The notes: generated by a model not told the origin, from the sequence alone. Positions 30,845 to 39,660 are shown, numbered from the stretch's first letter. The stretch is DNA of 64,000 nt from Paractinoplanes brasiliensis (GCF_004362215.1 NZ_SNWR01000001.1:62001-126000), one strand, 5' to 3'. A program made the numbers and translations.

Positions 30845-31813
30845 TCAGTAGCCGTAGATCAACTTGTACGCGACCTCCGGCAGGAACTGGCCGGCGGAGG
30901 AGCCGCCGCCGACGCCGCAGTTGCCGTCTGACTCGCCCGGCGTCTTGAGCCAGAGGAGCATTTCCGCTCCCCCGCCGAGCTGGGTGGGCGTGCCGATCCG
31001 ACGGCCGGCCGGGTTGCACCATTCGCCGTTCGAGCCGTTGCCGTTGCGGCTGGTGTCGATCACGAACGGCTTGCTGTAGCCGTAGTTGCGCAGGGCGGCG
31101 GCGACCCGGTTGCCGTAGTTGGCGTTGTCCGAGGTCGGGAAGTAGTTCGACACGTTGAGCGCGAACCCGCGGGCGTTGGCGACACCGGCGGAGTTCAGGC
31201 GCTGCGCCATCGTGTTGGCGTCGACCCAGCCGGGGTTGCCCGCGTCGAGATAGGCCCAGGTGTTGGGCGCCTTGGACCGGAACTGGGCGACCGCCCGCGA
31301 CAGCATCCCGAGCCGGTCGTTGATCTGGGACTGGCTCATGCAGCCGAAGTCACCCAGCGAGTCCGGTTCGAGCACCACGACGGCGGGACGGTTGCCGATC
31401 GCGGAGGCGAACGACGAGATCCACGAGTCGTAGCCGCCGACGCTTCCGGCGCCGCCGCCGGAGTGCCCGCCGCAGGCGTCGCGCCCGGGGATGTTGTAGG
31501 CGACCAGGATGGGCAGTTTGTCGACGGCGTCGGCGGCCCCGACATAGCGTCCGACGGCCTGCGAGATGTCGCCGCTCCAGTTGCCGAACCAGCTGGCCAT
31601 GGGCCGCTGGGCGATCTGGGAGCGGATGGCGCCGGCCCGCCCGTCGCCGGGGTTGGCGGCGACCCAGGCGGCTGGGCTGGACTGCGGGTTGACGTAGAAG
31701 CCGCTGGTCTGGTCGATGGGGCCCGCGTGGGCGGCGGGCGCGCCGAGCAGCACGGTGGGGATGGCCAGCGCCAGGGCGGCGACGAGGGTGCGGGGACGGA
31801 TCGATCGTGTCAT
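30845..31813 (-). CDS. Secreted family 6 endoglucanase (cellulase), catalytic domain only
   Basis: Predicted 322 residues. A Sec signal peptide runs from MTRSIRPR through a hydrophobic stretch to AHA, with likely cleavage after residue 30. The mature protein is a single GH6 domain. YNIPGRDACGGHSGGG contains Asp112 and VLEPDSLGDFGC contains Asp151, corresponding to the catalytic aspartates of GH6 cellulases. It hydrolyses beta-1,4-glucan with inversion, outside the cell. No carbohydrate-binding module or Pro/Thr linker is present, which is shorter than many actinobacterial relatives. Its promoter carries a 16-base palindrome at 31873-31888 and it faces a LacI-type gene, so regulation by cello-oligosaccharide is likely. 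Confidence 0.95.
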   Translation of the reverse strand: MTRSIRPRTLVAALALAIPTVLLGAPAAHAGPIDQTSGFYVNPQSSPAAWVAANPGDGRAGAIRSQIAQRPMASWFGNWSGDISQAVGRYVGAADAVDKLPILVAYNIPGRDACGGHSGGGAGSVGGYDSWISSFASAIGNRPAVVVLEPDSLGDFGCMSQSQINDRLGMLSRAVAQFRSKAPNTWAYLDAGNPGWVDANTMAQRLNSAGVANARGFALNVSNYFPTSDNANYGNRVAAALRNYGYSKPFVIDTSRNGNGSNGEWCNPAGRRIGTPTQLGGGAEMLLWLKTPGESDGNCGVGGGSSAGQFLPEVAYKLIYGY

Positions 31814-31872
31814 GGGACGGGTCTCCTGAGCGTGCGGATGCCGGGGCCTCGGTGGGAAGCCCGATGATCGAA

Positions 31873-31888
31873 CTGGAAGCGCTTCCAG
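31873..31888. promoter_or_regulatory. CebR/LacI-type operator O1
   Basis: CTGGAAGCGCTTCCAG is a perfect 16-base palindrome 60 bases upstream of the cellulase start. It resembles the TGGGAGCGCTCCCA box of CebR, the cellobiose-responsive LacI repressor of actinomycetes. Confidence 0.82.
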
Positions 31889-31961
31889 CGAGAGTCATCA
31901 ATCGGTGGTCTTCACATGCTCGACAGTGGTTCCCGATTAGTCAATAGTTTGTCGTGAATGC

Positions 31962-31977
31962 CTGGGACCGCTTCCAG
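31962..31977. promoter_or_regulatory. Second CebR/LacI-type operator O2 (imperfect)
   Basis: CTGGGACCGCTTCCAG matches operator O1 at 14 of 16 positions and lies 89 bases from it, centre to centre, nearer the regulator gene. A pair at this spacing could allow looping or autoregulation. Confidence 0.65.
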
Positions 31978-32330
31978 CAGTCTGGGCGATTCCGGAAATC
32001 GTTACGATGCGTTCGGCGACCGGCAGCGACGTCGCCACGACAGCAGGCAGGAGCGCCCTCGACATGGTGGCAGAAACACCGCCCCGGCGACCCGTCCCGG
32101 TCCGGGCAGCACCGGCAACGCGCCGGCGGCCCCCCTCGGTCCGAAACGAGGGCTCGCAGACAGAGGCAGCGCACCAACAACCCACCGCCGGCCACGACAC
32201 GGACGCGGGAGCAGAAAAACCGCGAAGCGAAGGCGCCAGGGCGGGGACACCTCGCCGGCGACCCGGACCGAGCCAGGGCTTGGGTTCAGAGGGAGAGCAG
32301 CCGCGGGGCGAGGGTGCGAGGGCGGAGGCC
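31978..32330. other. Leader region upstream of the LacI-type gene
   Basis: An in-frame upstream extension of the regulator exists here (ATGs at 32007 and 32064). Its third-position GC is clearly lower than in the gene proper and its product is low-complexity, Pro/Arg-rich. I read this as untranslated leader, though an ATG at 32064 with AGGAG ten bases upstream cannot be excluded. Confidence 0.5.
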
Positions 32331-33329
32331 GTGCGGCGGCAGCCCACGCTGGATGAGGTGGCTGCGCGGGCCGGGGTGTCCCGGTCGGCCGCGTCGCGGG
32401 TCATCAACCAGGCGCCACACGTCAGCCGGACCACCCGCGAGGCCGTCGAACGTGCCGTCAAGGAGATGGGCTACCTGCCCAACCGGACGGCTCGGGCCCT
32501 GGCCAAGCAGCAGACCGGGATCGTCGCGCTGGCCGTGTCGCACGACGATCCGGAGCTGTTCGCCGATCCGTTCTACGCCCAGGTCATCGTGGGTGTGTCG
32601 GCGGTGCTGGAGGAGACCGACCTGCACCTTTTGCTGTCGCTGGCCAGCGCCGGGCGGGGCCGCACCCGCCTGACCAACCTGCTGCGCACCAGGGGCGTCG
32701 ACGGGATCATGCTGATGGCCATGGGTGAGAACGACCCGCTGCACACGGTGGTGCGGGAGGCCGGGTTGCCGGCGGTCTACGGCGGGCGGCCGCCGCGGAT
32801 GGAGCCGCGGTGGTATGTCGACTCCGACAACCTCGGCGGGGCGCGGGCCGCCACCGAGCACCTGATCGGCCTCGGCCGCACCCGGATCGTCACGATCATG
32901 GGGCAGCCGGGAACCGAGGCCGGCGAGACCCGGCACCGCGGGTACCGGGAGGCGATGATCATGGCTGGCCTCACCCCGTACGGGATGGCCGAAGGCGATT
33001 TCACCGAGACGGCGGGCGCTGCCGCCATGCGGACCCTGCTCGAGCGTCATCCCGACCTCGACGCGGTGTTCGCCGCGAGCGACAACATGGCGGCCGGGGC
33101 GTTGCGGGTGCTGAGCGAGGCGGGCCGGTCCGTGCCGGGCGACGTGGCCGTGGTGGGCTTCGACGACCTGGGCATCGCCCGGCGCACCGGCCCGCCGCTG
33201 ACGACGGTGCACCAGTCCATTCAGGCGCTGGGCAAGGAGATGACGCGGATGCTGCTCGACCTGATCGCCGGGCGCGACCGGACGCCGCTCATCCTGCCGA
33301 CCCGCCTGGTCCACCGCGGCTCGGCCTGA
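32331..33329 (+). CDS. LacI family transcriptional repressor (CebR-like)
   Basis: About 332 residues from a GTG at 32331, preceded closely by GGAGG; this gives the usual LacI length. The helix-turn-helix reads PTLDEVAARAGVSRSAASRV, followed by the hinge helix region PNRTARALA. The remainder is a type 1 periplasmic-binding-protein sugar sensor (FAASDNMAAGALRVL, VAVVGFDDL). It is a cytoplasmic repressor expected to bind the two palindromes between it and the divergent cellulase gene and to be released by a cello-oligosaccharide. A longer form starting at 32064 would add about 89 disordered residues. Confidence 0.9.
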   Translation: MRRQPTLDEVAARAGVSRSAASRVINQAPHVSRTTREAVERAVKEMGYLPNRTARALAKQQTGIVALAVSHDDPELFADPFYAQVIVGVSAVLEETDLHLLLSLASAGRGRTRLTNLLRTRGVDGIMLMAMGENDPLHTVVREAGLPAVYGGRPPRMEPRWYVDSDNLGGARAATEHLIGLGRTRIVTIMGQPGTEAGETRHRGYREAMIMAGLTPYGMAEGDFTETAGAAAMRTLLERHPDLDAVFAASDNMAAGALRVLSEAGRSVPGDVAVVGFDDLGIARRTGPPLTTVHQSIQALGKEMTRMLLDLIAGRDRTPLILPTRLVHRGSA

Positions 33330-33440
33330 CGGGGGCAGGCGGCGGATCGCCTGCGTCAAGCAGCTGTCCTACGGTCGCGGTGTGCGAGCCTTCGTCCGGC
33401 GCCGGTCAGTGGGCGGCGGGTGTGCCCGAGGAGCGGGCCG

Positions 33441-33610
33441 ATGATCATTCAGGGCGCGGACGAGGCGGTCGCCGGCATCGCGGGCGGCAGCACGGTGCTG
33501 GTCGGCGGGTCCGGCTCATCGACGCGTTGGGCACGAGAAGCATGGGGGCTCTCGGACGGGTGACGCAGAACATGAGAACCAGGCGCACGGGCAGCGCCGA
33601 CTGTGGTACC
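33441..33610 (+). pseudogene. 5' fragment of a 3-oxoacid CoA-transferase subunit A gene
   Basis: From the ATG at 33441 (GAGGAG upstream) the frame reads MIIQGADEAVAGIAGGSTVL then VGG, the start of CoA-transferase alpha subunits. It stops after 39 codons. A shifted frame then continues with RLIDALGTRSMGALGRV, similar to the next family segment, before similarity ends. The glycine-rich FG..G.P stretch and everything beyond are missing. I see no gene in the remaining bases of 33330-33696. Confidence 0.5.
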
Positions 33611-33696
33611 GCACACGTCGGTCACACTCAGACAATCGGCTGACCGGCCGATTCTGCTCCTGAGGGACTTTCCGTACGAGCCGGATGGGAGCGCGA

Positions 33697-36600
33697 ATGA
33701 CCTCGCGAACCGCCTATGCGTGTTACGCGGGCTGGGTCGTGGTCGTCGCCGCGGCGTACTACGCGTTCCCAGAGGCCCACCTGTACACCTGGGCCGCGCT
33801 CGGGTACTCCAGCGCCGCCGCGATCGTGGCCGGCGTACGGCTGAACCGGCCGTCCCGGCAGCTGCCGTGGTATCTCATCGCGCTCGCGATCGTCTGTTTC
33901 ACCACGGGTGACTCGCTCTACAACCTGATCCTCGCGCGCGGGCACCAACCGCCCTATCCGGGTGTCAACGACGCGCTCTACCTGCTGGTTTATCCGCTGC
34001 TCACCGTCGGCTTCCTGTACTTCGTGCGGGCCCGCTCCGGCGGCGGCAACCGGACCGCCCTGCTGGACGCGCTGGTGCCGACGGTCGGCTTCGGGCTGCT
34101 GGCCTGGATCTACTGGATCGCGCCGTTCACCCGCTCGGAAGAGCTGTCGATGCTGCAGAAGCTGGCCTCGATCGCGTATCCGGTGGGCGACGTGCTCGCG
34201 CTGGCGATGATGCTGCGGATCATCACCACCTCGGGGCGGCGACCGGGTGCGCTGACAGCGATCGGCACCGGCATCGTGGGCCTGTTGCTGTCCGACGTCT
34301 TCTACGGCCAGTCGCAGCTCAACAGCGCCTGGGTCCTGGGCGGCCCGGTCGACCTGGGCTGGATCGTGTTCTACGCGGCCGTGGGCTTCGCCGGGCTGCT
34401 GCCGTCGATGCGCGAGCTCACCGAGCCGTCGCCGTCCAGCGGCGCCGACAGCTCGCCGCGGCGGATCATCTGGATGGCGTCGGCTGCGCTGATCGCTCCG
34501 GTGGTGCTCCTGCTGCAGTGGGCGCAAGGCCTCGATGACGACGAGCTGGGACCGCTCACGACCGACCTGCCGGTCATCGCCGCCGCCTCGGCGCTCATGT
34601 TCGTGCTGGTGCTGGCCCGGGTCAACGGCCTGGCCAACGTCAACCGCCGGGCCCGCGACCGGGAACTGGCCCTGCGCGAAGCCGGGGCGCTGCTCTCCTC
34701 CGCCGCCACCGAGCAGGACGCGGTCCAGTCGGTGCGGCAGGCCGTGGCCACCCTGATGCCGGCGAGCCAGCCGTGTCACGTACGGCTGCTCGAGAGCGTC
34801 GGCCTGCCACCGGGCCGCGGCGTCCGGGTGGCCCCGGTCGCCGACGTGCCCGAACTGCCGGTGCCCCCGGAGTACGACCACGTCGCGTACGCGACGATGG
34901 AACTTCCGGGCGAGAACCCACGGGTCGTCACGGTGCTCGTGGCGGCGCCGTTGTTCGTCCTGCGGGAGCTGCGGCCCTCGTTCGAGGCGCTGTTCGACCA
35001 GGTGGCCGTGGTGCTCGAGCGGATCAACCTGACCGGTGAGGTGAGCCGCCGCGACACCGAGGCCTATTTCCGCACCCTCATCCACAACGCGTCCGACGTC
35101 ATCCTGATCGTGGACGACGAGGACCGGATCCGGTACGCCAGCCCGTCGGCCGCCGGGGTGTTCGGCTACCCCGACCTGACCGGCATGCCGCTGGCGACGC
35201 TGACCGACCAGCCCGTGGCGCTGGGCCGGATCCTCGCCGGCATCCGGGCCGGGCGCCCGCTCGACCTCGACGGGCTCGACGTGACAGCCGTCTGTGCCGA
35301 CGGACGCTCGCTGCACGTCGACTTCACCGCCCGCGACCTTCGGGACGACCCCACCGTACGGGGTCTGGTGCTGACGATCCGGGACATGACCGACCGTTAC
35401 GTGCTCGAGAAGGACCTGTACCAGCTGGCGTTCTACGACGAGCTCACCGGCATGGCCAACCGCGTGCTGTTCCGCGACCGGCTGGAACAGGCGTACGGGG
35501 AAGCGCAGCGCGACGACGCCGAGCTGGCTGTGCTCTTCGTCGACGTCGACGACTTCAAGGAGGTCAACGACACCCTCGGCCACGCCGTCGGCGACGAGCT
35601 GCTGGTCATCGTGGCCAAGCGGATCACCGAGGCGGTGGGGACGGGACGGACGGCCGCGCGGCTGGGCGCCGACGAGTTCGCCGTCCTGGCCGAGCGGATC
35701 ACCGACGCGTCGGAAGCCGAGGAGCTGGCCGCGCGCATCGTCGCCGCGCTGGCCGCGCCGGTCGAGGTCAGCGACGGCTCGGGCCGCACCCACATCGTCA
35801 GCGGCGCCTGCAGCGTCGGGGTGGCGAGCAGCCGGGACGCCCACAGCGGCCCCGAGCTGCTGCGGCACGCCGATCTGGCGCTGCACCAGGCCAAGGGCGC
35901 CGACAAGGGGACCTGGCAGCGCTACCGCGGCGAACTGCACACCGACATGGCCCAGCGCCTGGAGACCCGGGTCGCGCTGCTCGACGCGATCGACGCCGAG
36001 CAGTTCCGGCTGCTGTACCAGCCGATCGTCAACCTGCGGACCAACCGGGTCGAGGGTGTCGAGGCGCTGGTCCGATGGCAGCACCCGACGCGCGGCCTGC
36101 TCGGCCCGTACCACTTCATCGAGCTCGCCGAGGAGAGCGGCGCCATCGTCGCGATCGGCAACTGGGTGTTGCGGGAATCGCTGGCGCAGTTCGCCCGGTG
36201 GCACGCCGACGACCCGTCCGGGAGCCCGAGCTACGTCAGCGTCAACGTGTCGGCGCGGCAGTTCCGCACCCCCGGTTTCGTCGACCGGGTCCGCGCCGCG
36301 CTCACCGAGGCCGGGGTCGAGCCGCCACGCCTGCTGCTCGAGATCACCGAGAGCCTGGTTCTGCGCGACGCCGACCAGGTCTGGGCCGACCTGCGCACGC
36401 TGCGGGCGCTGGGCGTGCGGATGGCGATCGACGACTTCGGCACCGGCTACTCGTCGCTGAGCTACCTGCGGGAGATGCCGGTCGACGTACTGAAGATCGA
36501 CAAGTCGTTCATCGACGACGTGCTGCACAGCGAGAAACAGCGCGTCCTGGTCGAGACGATCGTGGCCCTGGCCCACAACTTCGAGCTGCGGGTGGTCGCC

Positions 36601-36741
36601 GAGGGTATCGAGGACCATGGTCAGCGCGCGGTGCTGACCGCCATGGGCTGCGACTACGGCCAGGGTTACCTGTTCGCGAAGCCGGTCCGGCCGGAGGAGA
36701 TCCCCGCGCTGACCCGCGTCGAACCGGCCCTCGTGAAGTAA
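33697..36741 (+). CDS. Membrane-anchored PAS-GGDEF-EAL cyclic-di-GMP signalling protein
   Basis: About 1,014 residues. I prefer the ATG at 33697 (GGGAG upstream) to the one at 33685. The N-terminal 300 residues form about eight or more membrane helices. A GAF-like region, a PAS domain (FRTLIHNASDVILIVDDEDR), a GGDEF domain and an EAL domain follow. The GGDEF signature is GADEF (residues 657-661), so the second Gly is Ala; cyclase activity is uncertain. The EAL domain keeps EALVRW, the ITES Glu, DDFGTGYSSL, the KIDKSFI Lys and AEGIE, as expected for an active c-di-GMP phosphodiesterase. It stands alone between convergent neighbours. The net role is probably c-di-GMP breakdown with the GADEF domain regulatory; that is inference. 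Confidence 0.93.
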   Translation: MTSRTAYACYAGWVVVVAAAYYAFPEAHLYTWAALGYSSAAAIVAGVRLNRPSRQLPWYLIALAIVCFTTGDSLYNLILARGHQPPYPGVNDALYLLVYPLLTVGFLYFVRARSGGGNRTALLDALVPTVGFGLLAWIYWIAPFTRSEELSMLQKLASIAYPVGDVLALAMMLRIITTSGRRPGALTAIGTGIVGLLLSDVFYGQSQLNSAWVLGGPVDLGWIVFYAAVGFAGLLPSMRELTEPSPSSGADSSPRRIIWMASAALIAPVVLLLQWAQGLDDDELGPLTTDLPVIAAASALMFVLVLARVNGLANVNRRARDRELALREAGALLSSAATEQDAVQSVRQAVATLMPASQPCHVRLLESVGLPPGRGVRVAPVADVPELPVPPEYDHVAYATMELPGENPRVVTVLVAAPLFVLRELRPSFEALFDQVAVVLERINLTGEVSRRDTEAYFRTLIHNASDVILIVDDEDRIRYASPSAAGVFGYPDLTGMPLATLTDQPVALGRILAGIRAGRPLDLDGLDVTAVCADGRSLHVDFTARDLRDDPTVRGLVLTIRDMTDRYVLEKDLYQLAFYDELTGMANRVLFRDRLEQAYGEAQRDDAELAVLFVDVDDFKEVNDTLGHAVGDELLVIVAKRITEAVGTGRTAARLGADEFAVLAERITDASEAEELAARIVAALAAPVEVSDGSGRTHIVSGACSVGVASSRDAHSGPELLRHADLALHQAKGADKGTWQRYRGELHTDMAQRLETRVALLDAIDAEQFRLLYQPIVNLRTNRVEGVEALVRWQHPTRGLLGPYHFIELAEESGAIVAIGNWVLRESLAQFARWHADDPSGSPSYVSVNVSARQFRTPGFVDRVRAALTEAGVEPPRLLLEITESLVLRDADQVWADLRTLRALGVRMAIDDFGTGYSSLSYLREMPVDVLKIDKSFIDDVLHSEKQRVLVETIVALAHNFELRVVAEGIEDHGQRAVLTAMGCDYGQGYLFAKPVRPEEIPALTRVEPALVK

Positions 36742-36745
36742 CCCC

Positions 36746-37420
36746 TCAGGACCGGGCCACCGCCGTGACGACGACGTTGTCGCGATAGTGCCTGGTCTCG
36801 GCGTCGAACGGCCCGCCGCAAGTGATCAGGGTGAGCCGGGCGGCGCCGTCGCGGGCGAAGTACTTCTCCAGCGGGATGGCGGTTTTGCGGTACCGCTCGC
36901 GGGCGACCACCTCGAACCGGCGGTCCCGGCCGTCCGGGCCGACGAGGGTCACGGCGTCCCCCGCGTTCAGCGTGCCGAGCTTGAAGAAGGCGCCCTTGCC
37001 CTCGGCCGCGCTGTCCACGTGCCCAGCGATGACGATGGAACCGGCCGGCGCCGAGAAACCCGGCCCGTACCGGTACCAGCCGACCTTGTCGACGCTGGGC
37101 GGTACGGCGAAGTCGCCGGTCCTGGCGTCGATGCCGACCGCGTCGACGGCCGCGTCCAGGTCGAGGGCGGGGACGCGCAGGCGGGACGGCACGTCGGAGT
37201 CGCCGGCCTTGGCCGGTGCGCCGTCCTGGATCGGCACTCGCGCTGCCGGGCCGGAAGCCGGCGCGGAGGACGGCATCATGACCGCCGGGTCGCCGAAGTC
37301 GGCGGCCGGCTGCGACTGGCAGGCAACCACGCCACCGGTGACGGCCAGCGCCACGCCGAACAGGGTGAGGGAAAGGGCACGCCCCGGACGGGTCCGGGGC
37401 GTGCCGCGAAGTGAGCTCAT
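36746..37420 (-). CDS. Class F-type sortase
   Basis: Predicted 224 residues. An N-terminal hydrophobic segment (about 15-33) ends in VVAC, which could act as a lipobox with Cys34 or as a membrane anchor. The sortase beta-barrel holds the triad His134 (IAGHVDS), Cys201 (LITCGG) and Arg213 (HYRDN). It resembles the single-gene actinobacterial sortases that join surface proteins or cut sorting signals outside the membrane. Its ATG overlaps the stop of the DUF4397 gene by four bases (ATGA), so the two are one operon. The upstream protein is a plausible partner, although its C-terminus lacks a clear LPxTG. Confidence 0.92.
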   Translation of the reverse strand: MSSLRGTPRTRPGRALSLTLFGVALAVTGGVVACQSQPAADFGDPAVMMPSSAPASGPAARVPIQDGAPAKAGDSDVPSRLRVPALDLDAAVDAVGIDARTGDFAVPPSVDKVGWYRYGPGFSAPAGSIVIAGHVDSAAEGKGAFFKLGTLNAGDAVTLVGPDGRDRRFEVVARERYRKTAIPLEKYFARDGAARLTLITCGGPFDAETRHYRDNVVVTAVARS

Positions 37421-38238
37421 CGCCGGCTGGTCGCCAGCCGGGTGAGGCCGAACAGGGCCAGCAGGAGGCCGGTCGCGGCGGCGTACCAGGGCAGCGAGCC
37501 GTTGCCGTCGGCCTGGCCGCCGTCGCCGCTGGGCACGCCGTCCGGCGCCGAGTGCAGCCCGGTGATCGACTGCGAGACGATGTCCAGGGTCTCGTCCTCG
37601 GCCGAGCCGACCGCGTACACGATGGTCGCGGCCCCCTCCTTGAGGTCGAGGTCGGCCGGGCCGAGCACCCGGGTGCCGGTGCCGGCCAGCACCACGTCGG
37701 CCGAGACCGTGCCCGCGTCCAGGTCGGCCTTGCCCTCCTCACCGTTGGTCACGTCCTCGAAGACGGGCTGTCCACCGGCCCGGATGTCCACGGCCGGGGC
37801 GGCCGCGGCGTGCCGCACGATCAGGCGGGTCTTGCCGGCCGCCAGCTTGGCGGTGTCGTTGGCGAACGGCGTCAGCGCCGGCTCGCCGTCGGCGCTCAGG
37901 TGGGCGACCAGGCTGATGTTCGCGTCGCCGGGAACCTCCGCGTTGTCGACCTTGAGCAGGGCGCTGCCGATGGCCTCGCCGGGCTCGGTCAGGGCGATGT
38001 CGTACTCGCCGGCGGGCAGGCTCAGCGGGCCGGCGACCTTGCCGGGCTGGAAGTCCGGGATGGTCTTCTCACCGTTGACGTAGACGTCCACCGCCTGGCC
38101 GGGGATGCCGTGCACCACCGTGACCTCGGAGTTCGCCTTGGCGTAGGCCGGCGCGGAACCCAGCGCCCCGGCGACGCCGAAGCCGATCAGGGTGACGGCG
38201 CCGAGCGCGGCGACGCGGCGGAAGGGCGAGATGCGCAT
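37417..38238 (-). CDS. DUF4397 surface protein with signal peptide and C-terminal anchor
   Basis: Predicted 273 residues from an ATG with AGGAGA upstream. The signal peptide ends near APAYA (about residue 32). Two DUF4397-like beta-rich repeats follow: VTVVHGIPGQAVDVYVNGEK and TRLIVRHAAAAPAVDIRAGG. A Gly/Asp-rich spacer leads to a C-terminal membrane helix with the basic tail LTRLATSRR. This layout (exported domain, helix, basic tail) is that of a sortase-type or membrane-anchored wall protein, but the sequence before the helix is GSLPWYAAATG rather than LPxTG. It is co-transcribed with the sortase and divergent from the ECF sigma gene. Ligand and function are unknown. Confidence 0.88.
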   Translation of the reverse strand: MRISPFRRVAALGAVTLIGFGVAGALGSAPAYAKANSEVTVVHGIPGQAVDVYVNGEKTIPDFQPGKVAGPLSLPAGEYDIALTEPGEAIGSALLKVDNAEVPGDANISLVAHLSADGEPALTPFANDTAKLAAGKTRLIVRHAAAAPAVDIRAGGQPVFEDVTNGEEGKADLDAGTVSADVVLAGTGTRVLGPADLDLKEGAATIVYAVGSAEDETLDIVSQSITGLHSAPDGVPSGDGGQADGNGSLPWYAAATGLLLALFGLTRLATSRR

Positions 38239-38397
38239 CAGATCTCCTGTGAGGGGAAGGTCGTTGATTCGGTACGCCCGGTCCTTCGCCGGCCCGGCGG
38301 CGATTGGATGCGGCGAGAAAAAAGTTCTTCCGGCTGCATCCGCCGACGGGCCGGGGAACGAACCACCGGGGAATCCCTGTGCCCAGGAAGGAGGTCG

Positions 38398-38976
38398 ATG
38401 AGCTCCGACGACGAACTCGCCGAGCGGTTACGCGCCGGCGACGAGACGGCTCTACGAGTGGCGTACGAGCGGCACGGCTCGGCCGTGCTGTACCTGGCTC
38501 AGCGCCTGCTCGGCAACCGGGCCGACGCTGAGGACGTCACTCAGGTGACATTCGTGGCCGCCTGGTCCGGCCGGGACGGTTTCGATCCGCAACGCGGCAC
38601 GATGCTGGGCTGGCTGCTCGGCATCGCGCGGCGCAAGGCCGTCGACCGCCTCCGGGCGGCGGCCCGCGACCAGCGGACGACCGAGACCGTGCAGGCCCAG
38701 ACGACCGTGCCGACCGTCGAGGAATCCCCGGAACGGATCGTCGACCGGCTCGTCATCGCCGACGAGCTGGGGCGGCTGCCCGACGAACAACGACGCACAC
38801 TGGAACTGGCATTTTTCGACGATCTGACCCACCCCCAGATAGCGACCGTCACCGGACTGCCACTGGGCACTGTCAAGAGCCATATCCGGCGCGGAATGGC
38901 GAACCTGCGACGCCGTTGGGAGGTGGACGGTGCAACATTTGGATCCCGATCGGCTGGTCCTTCTCGCGCTCTCTGA
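38398..38976 (+). CDS. ECF RNA polymerase sigma factor
   Basis: Predicted 192 residues from the ATG at 38398, preceded by a textbook AAGGAGG. Region 2 is seen as YERHGSAVLYLAQRLLGNRA then DAEDVTQVTFVAAW and LLGIARRKAVDRLR. Region 4 is ELGRLPDEQRRTLELAFFDD, LTHPQIATVTGLPLGTVKSH and IRRGMANLRRRW. It lacks the anti-sigma features carried by the overlapping downstream gene, which begins 47 bases before its stop. It is probably held inactive by that membrane protein and may drive its own operon and the divergent DUF4397-sortase operon. The longer open frame upstream is only antisense to DUF4397. Confidence 0.94.
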   Translation: MSSDDELAERLRAGDETALRVAYERHGSAVLYLAQRLLGNRADAEDVTQVTFVAAWSGRDGFDPQRGTMLGWLLGIARRKAVDRLRAAARDQRTTETVQAQTTVPTVEESPERIVDRLVIADELGRLPDEQRRTLELAFFDDLTHPQIATVTGLPLGTVKSHIRRGMANLRRRWEVDGATFGSRSAGPSRAL

Positions 38977-39658
38977 GGAGATCGAAGAGCTGAACGAATC
39001 CGATCACCTGGCGCAGTGCGAGGGCTGCCGGCAGGAGATCGAAGCCTTGCGCCACGTCGCCGAGATCGGCTCGCAGTCCCAGGACCTGCGTGACCTGCCG
39101 GCGCCGCCGGAGCACGTGTGGCAGGCCATCGAGGCCGGCATCGCCGGATCCCCGGCCCCCGCCGAACAGGCGGCGCCGGTGGTCGACATGGCGGACCGCC
39201 GGGCCCGGCGCGAGCGCCCCCGGCCGCGCTGGCTGTTGCCGGCGGTCGCGGCGGCGGCAGCGGCGGTCATGGCGGTGGCCGGCACAGTGGCCGTCGACAG
39301 GTTTGCCGATCGCACGCCGGACGCGCCGGTGACGGCCCGGGCGACGCTGACGCCGCTGAAGGAGGTGCCGCCGAACGCGGGTGGTGACGTGCGGGTGCTG
39401 GCCGACGGGCGGTTGCAGGTCGACGTCCACAACCTGCCGCTGACCACCGGCTTCCACGAGGTGTGGCTGCTCGACCCCGACAACCCGGGCAAGATGGTGG
39501 CCATCGGCAGCCTGACCGACAAGCCGGACGTGGTGCTGCCGGTGCCACCGGGCACCGACCTCAACCGCTATCGCCTGGTCGACATCAGCGACGAACCGCA
39601 CGACGGCGACGCCACCCACTCGGGTCGCAGCCTGCTGCGCGGAACGCTGACGTACTGA
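38930..39658 (+). CDS. RskA-type zinc-containing anti-sigma factor
   Basis: Predicted 242 residues from a GTG at 38930 with GGGAGGTGG upstream, overlapping the sigma gene by 47 bases. The N-terminal anti-sigma domain has the zinc motif His26-x3-Cys30-x2-Cys33. A single membrane helix spans about 101-122. The outer part is an RskA C-terminal domain (LPLTTGFHEVWLLDPDNPGK, VVLPVPPGTDLNRYRLVDIS). It would sequester the ECF factor and release it after regulated proteolysis, as known for the RskA/SigK family. A hairpin terminator follows directly. Confidence 0.94.
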   Translation: MQHLDPDRLVLLALSEEIEELNESDHLAQCEGCRQEIEALRHVAEIGSQSQDLRDLPAPPEHVWQAIEAGIAGSPAPAEQAAPVVDMADRRARRERPRPRWLLPAVAAAAAAVMAVAGTVAVDRFADRTPDAPVTARATLTPLKEVPPNAGGDVRVLADGRLQVDVHNLPLTTGFHEVWLLDPDNPGKMVAIGSLTDKPDVVLPVPPGTDLNRYRLVDISDEPHDGDATHSGRSLLRGTLTY

Positions 39659-39660
39659 TC

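Noticed and set aside
32007..32330. Long N-terminal extension of the LacI-type regulator
   Set aside because: Third-position GC drops to roughly 60 per cent and the product is low-complexity. A start at 32331 gives the normal family length with GGAGG upstream. Not fully excluded.
33628..36618. A 996-codon minus-strand frame opposite the GGDEF/EAL gene
   Set aside because: Low-complexity His/Arg/Gln-rich product and no motifs; the plus strand encodes well-defined PAS, GGDEF and EAL domains.
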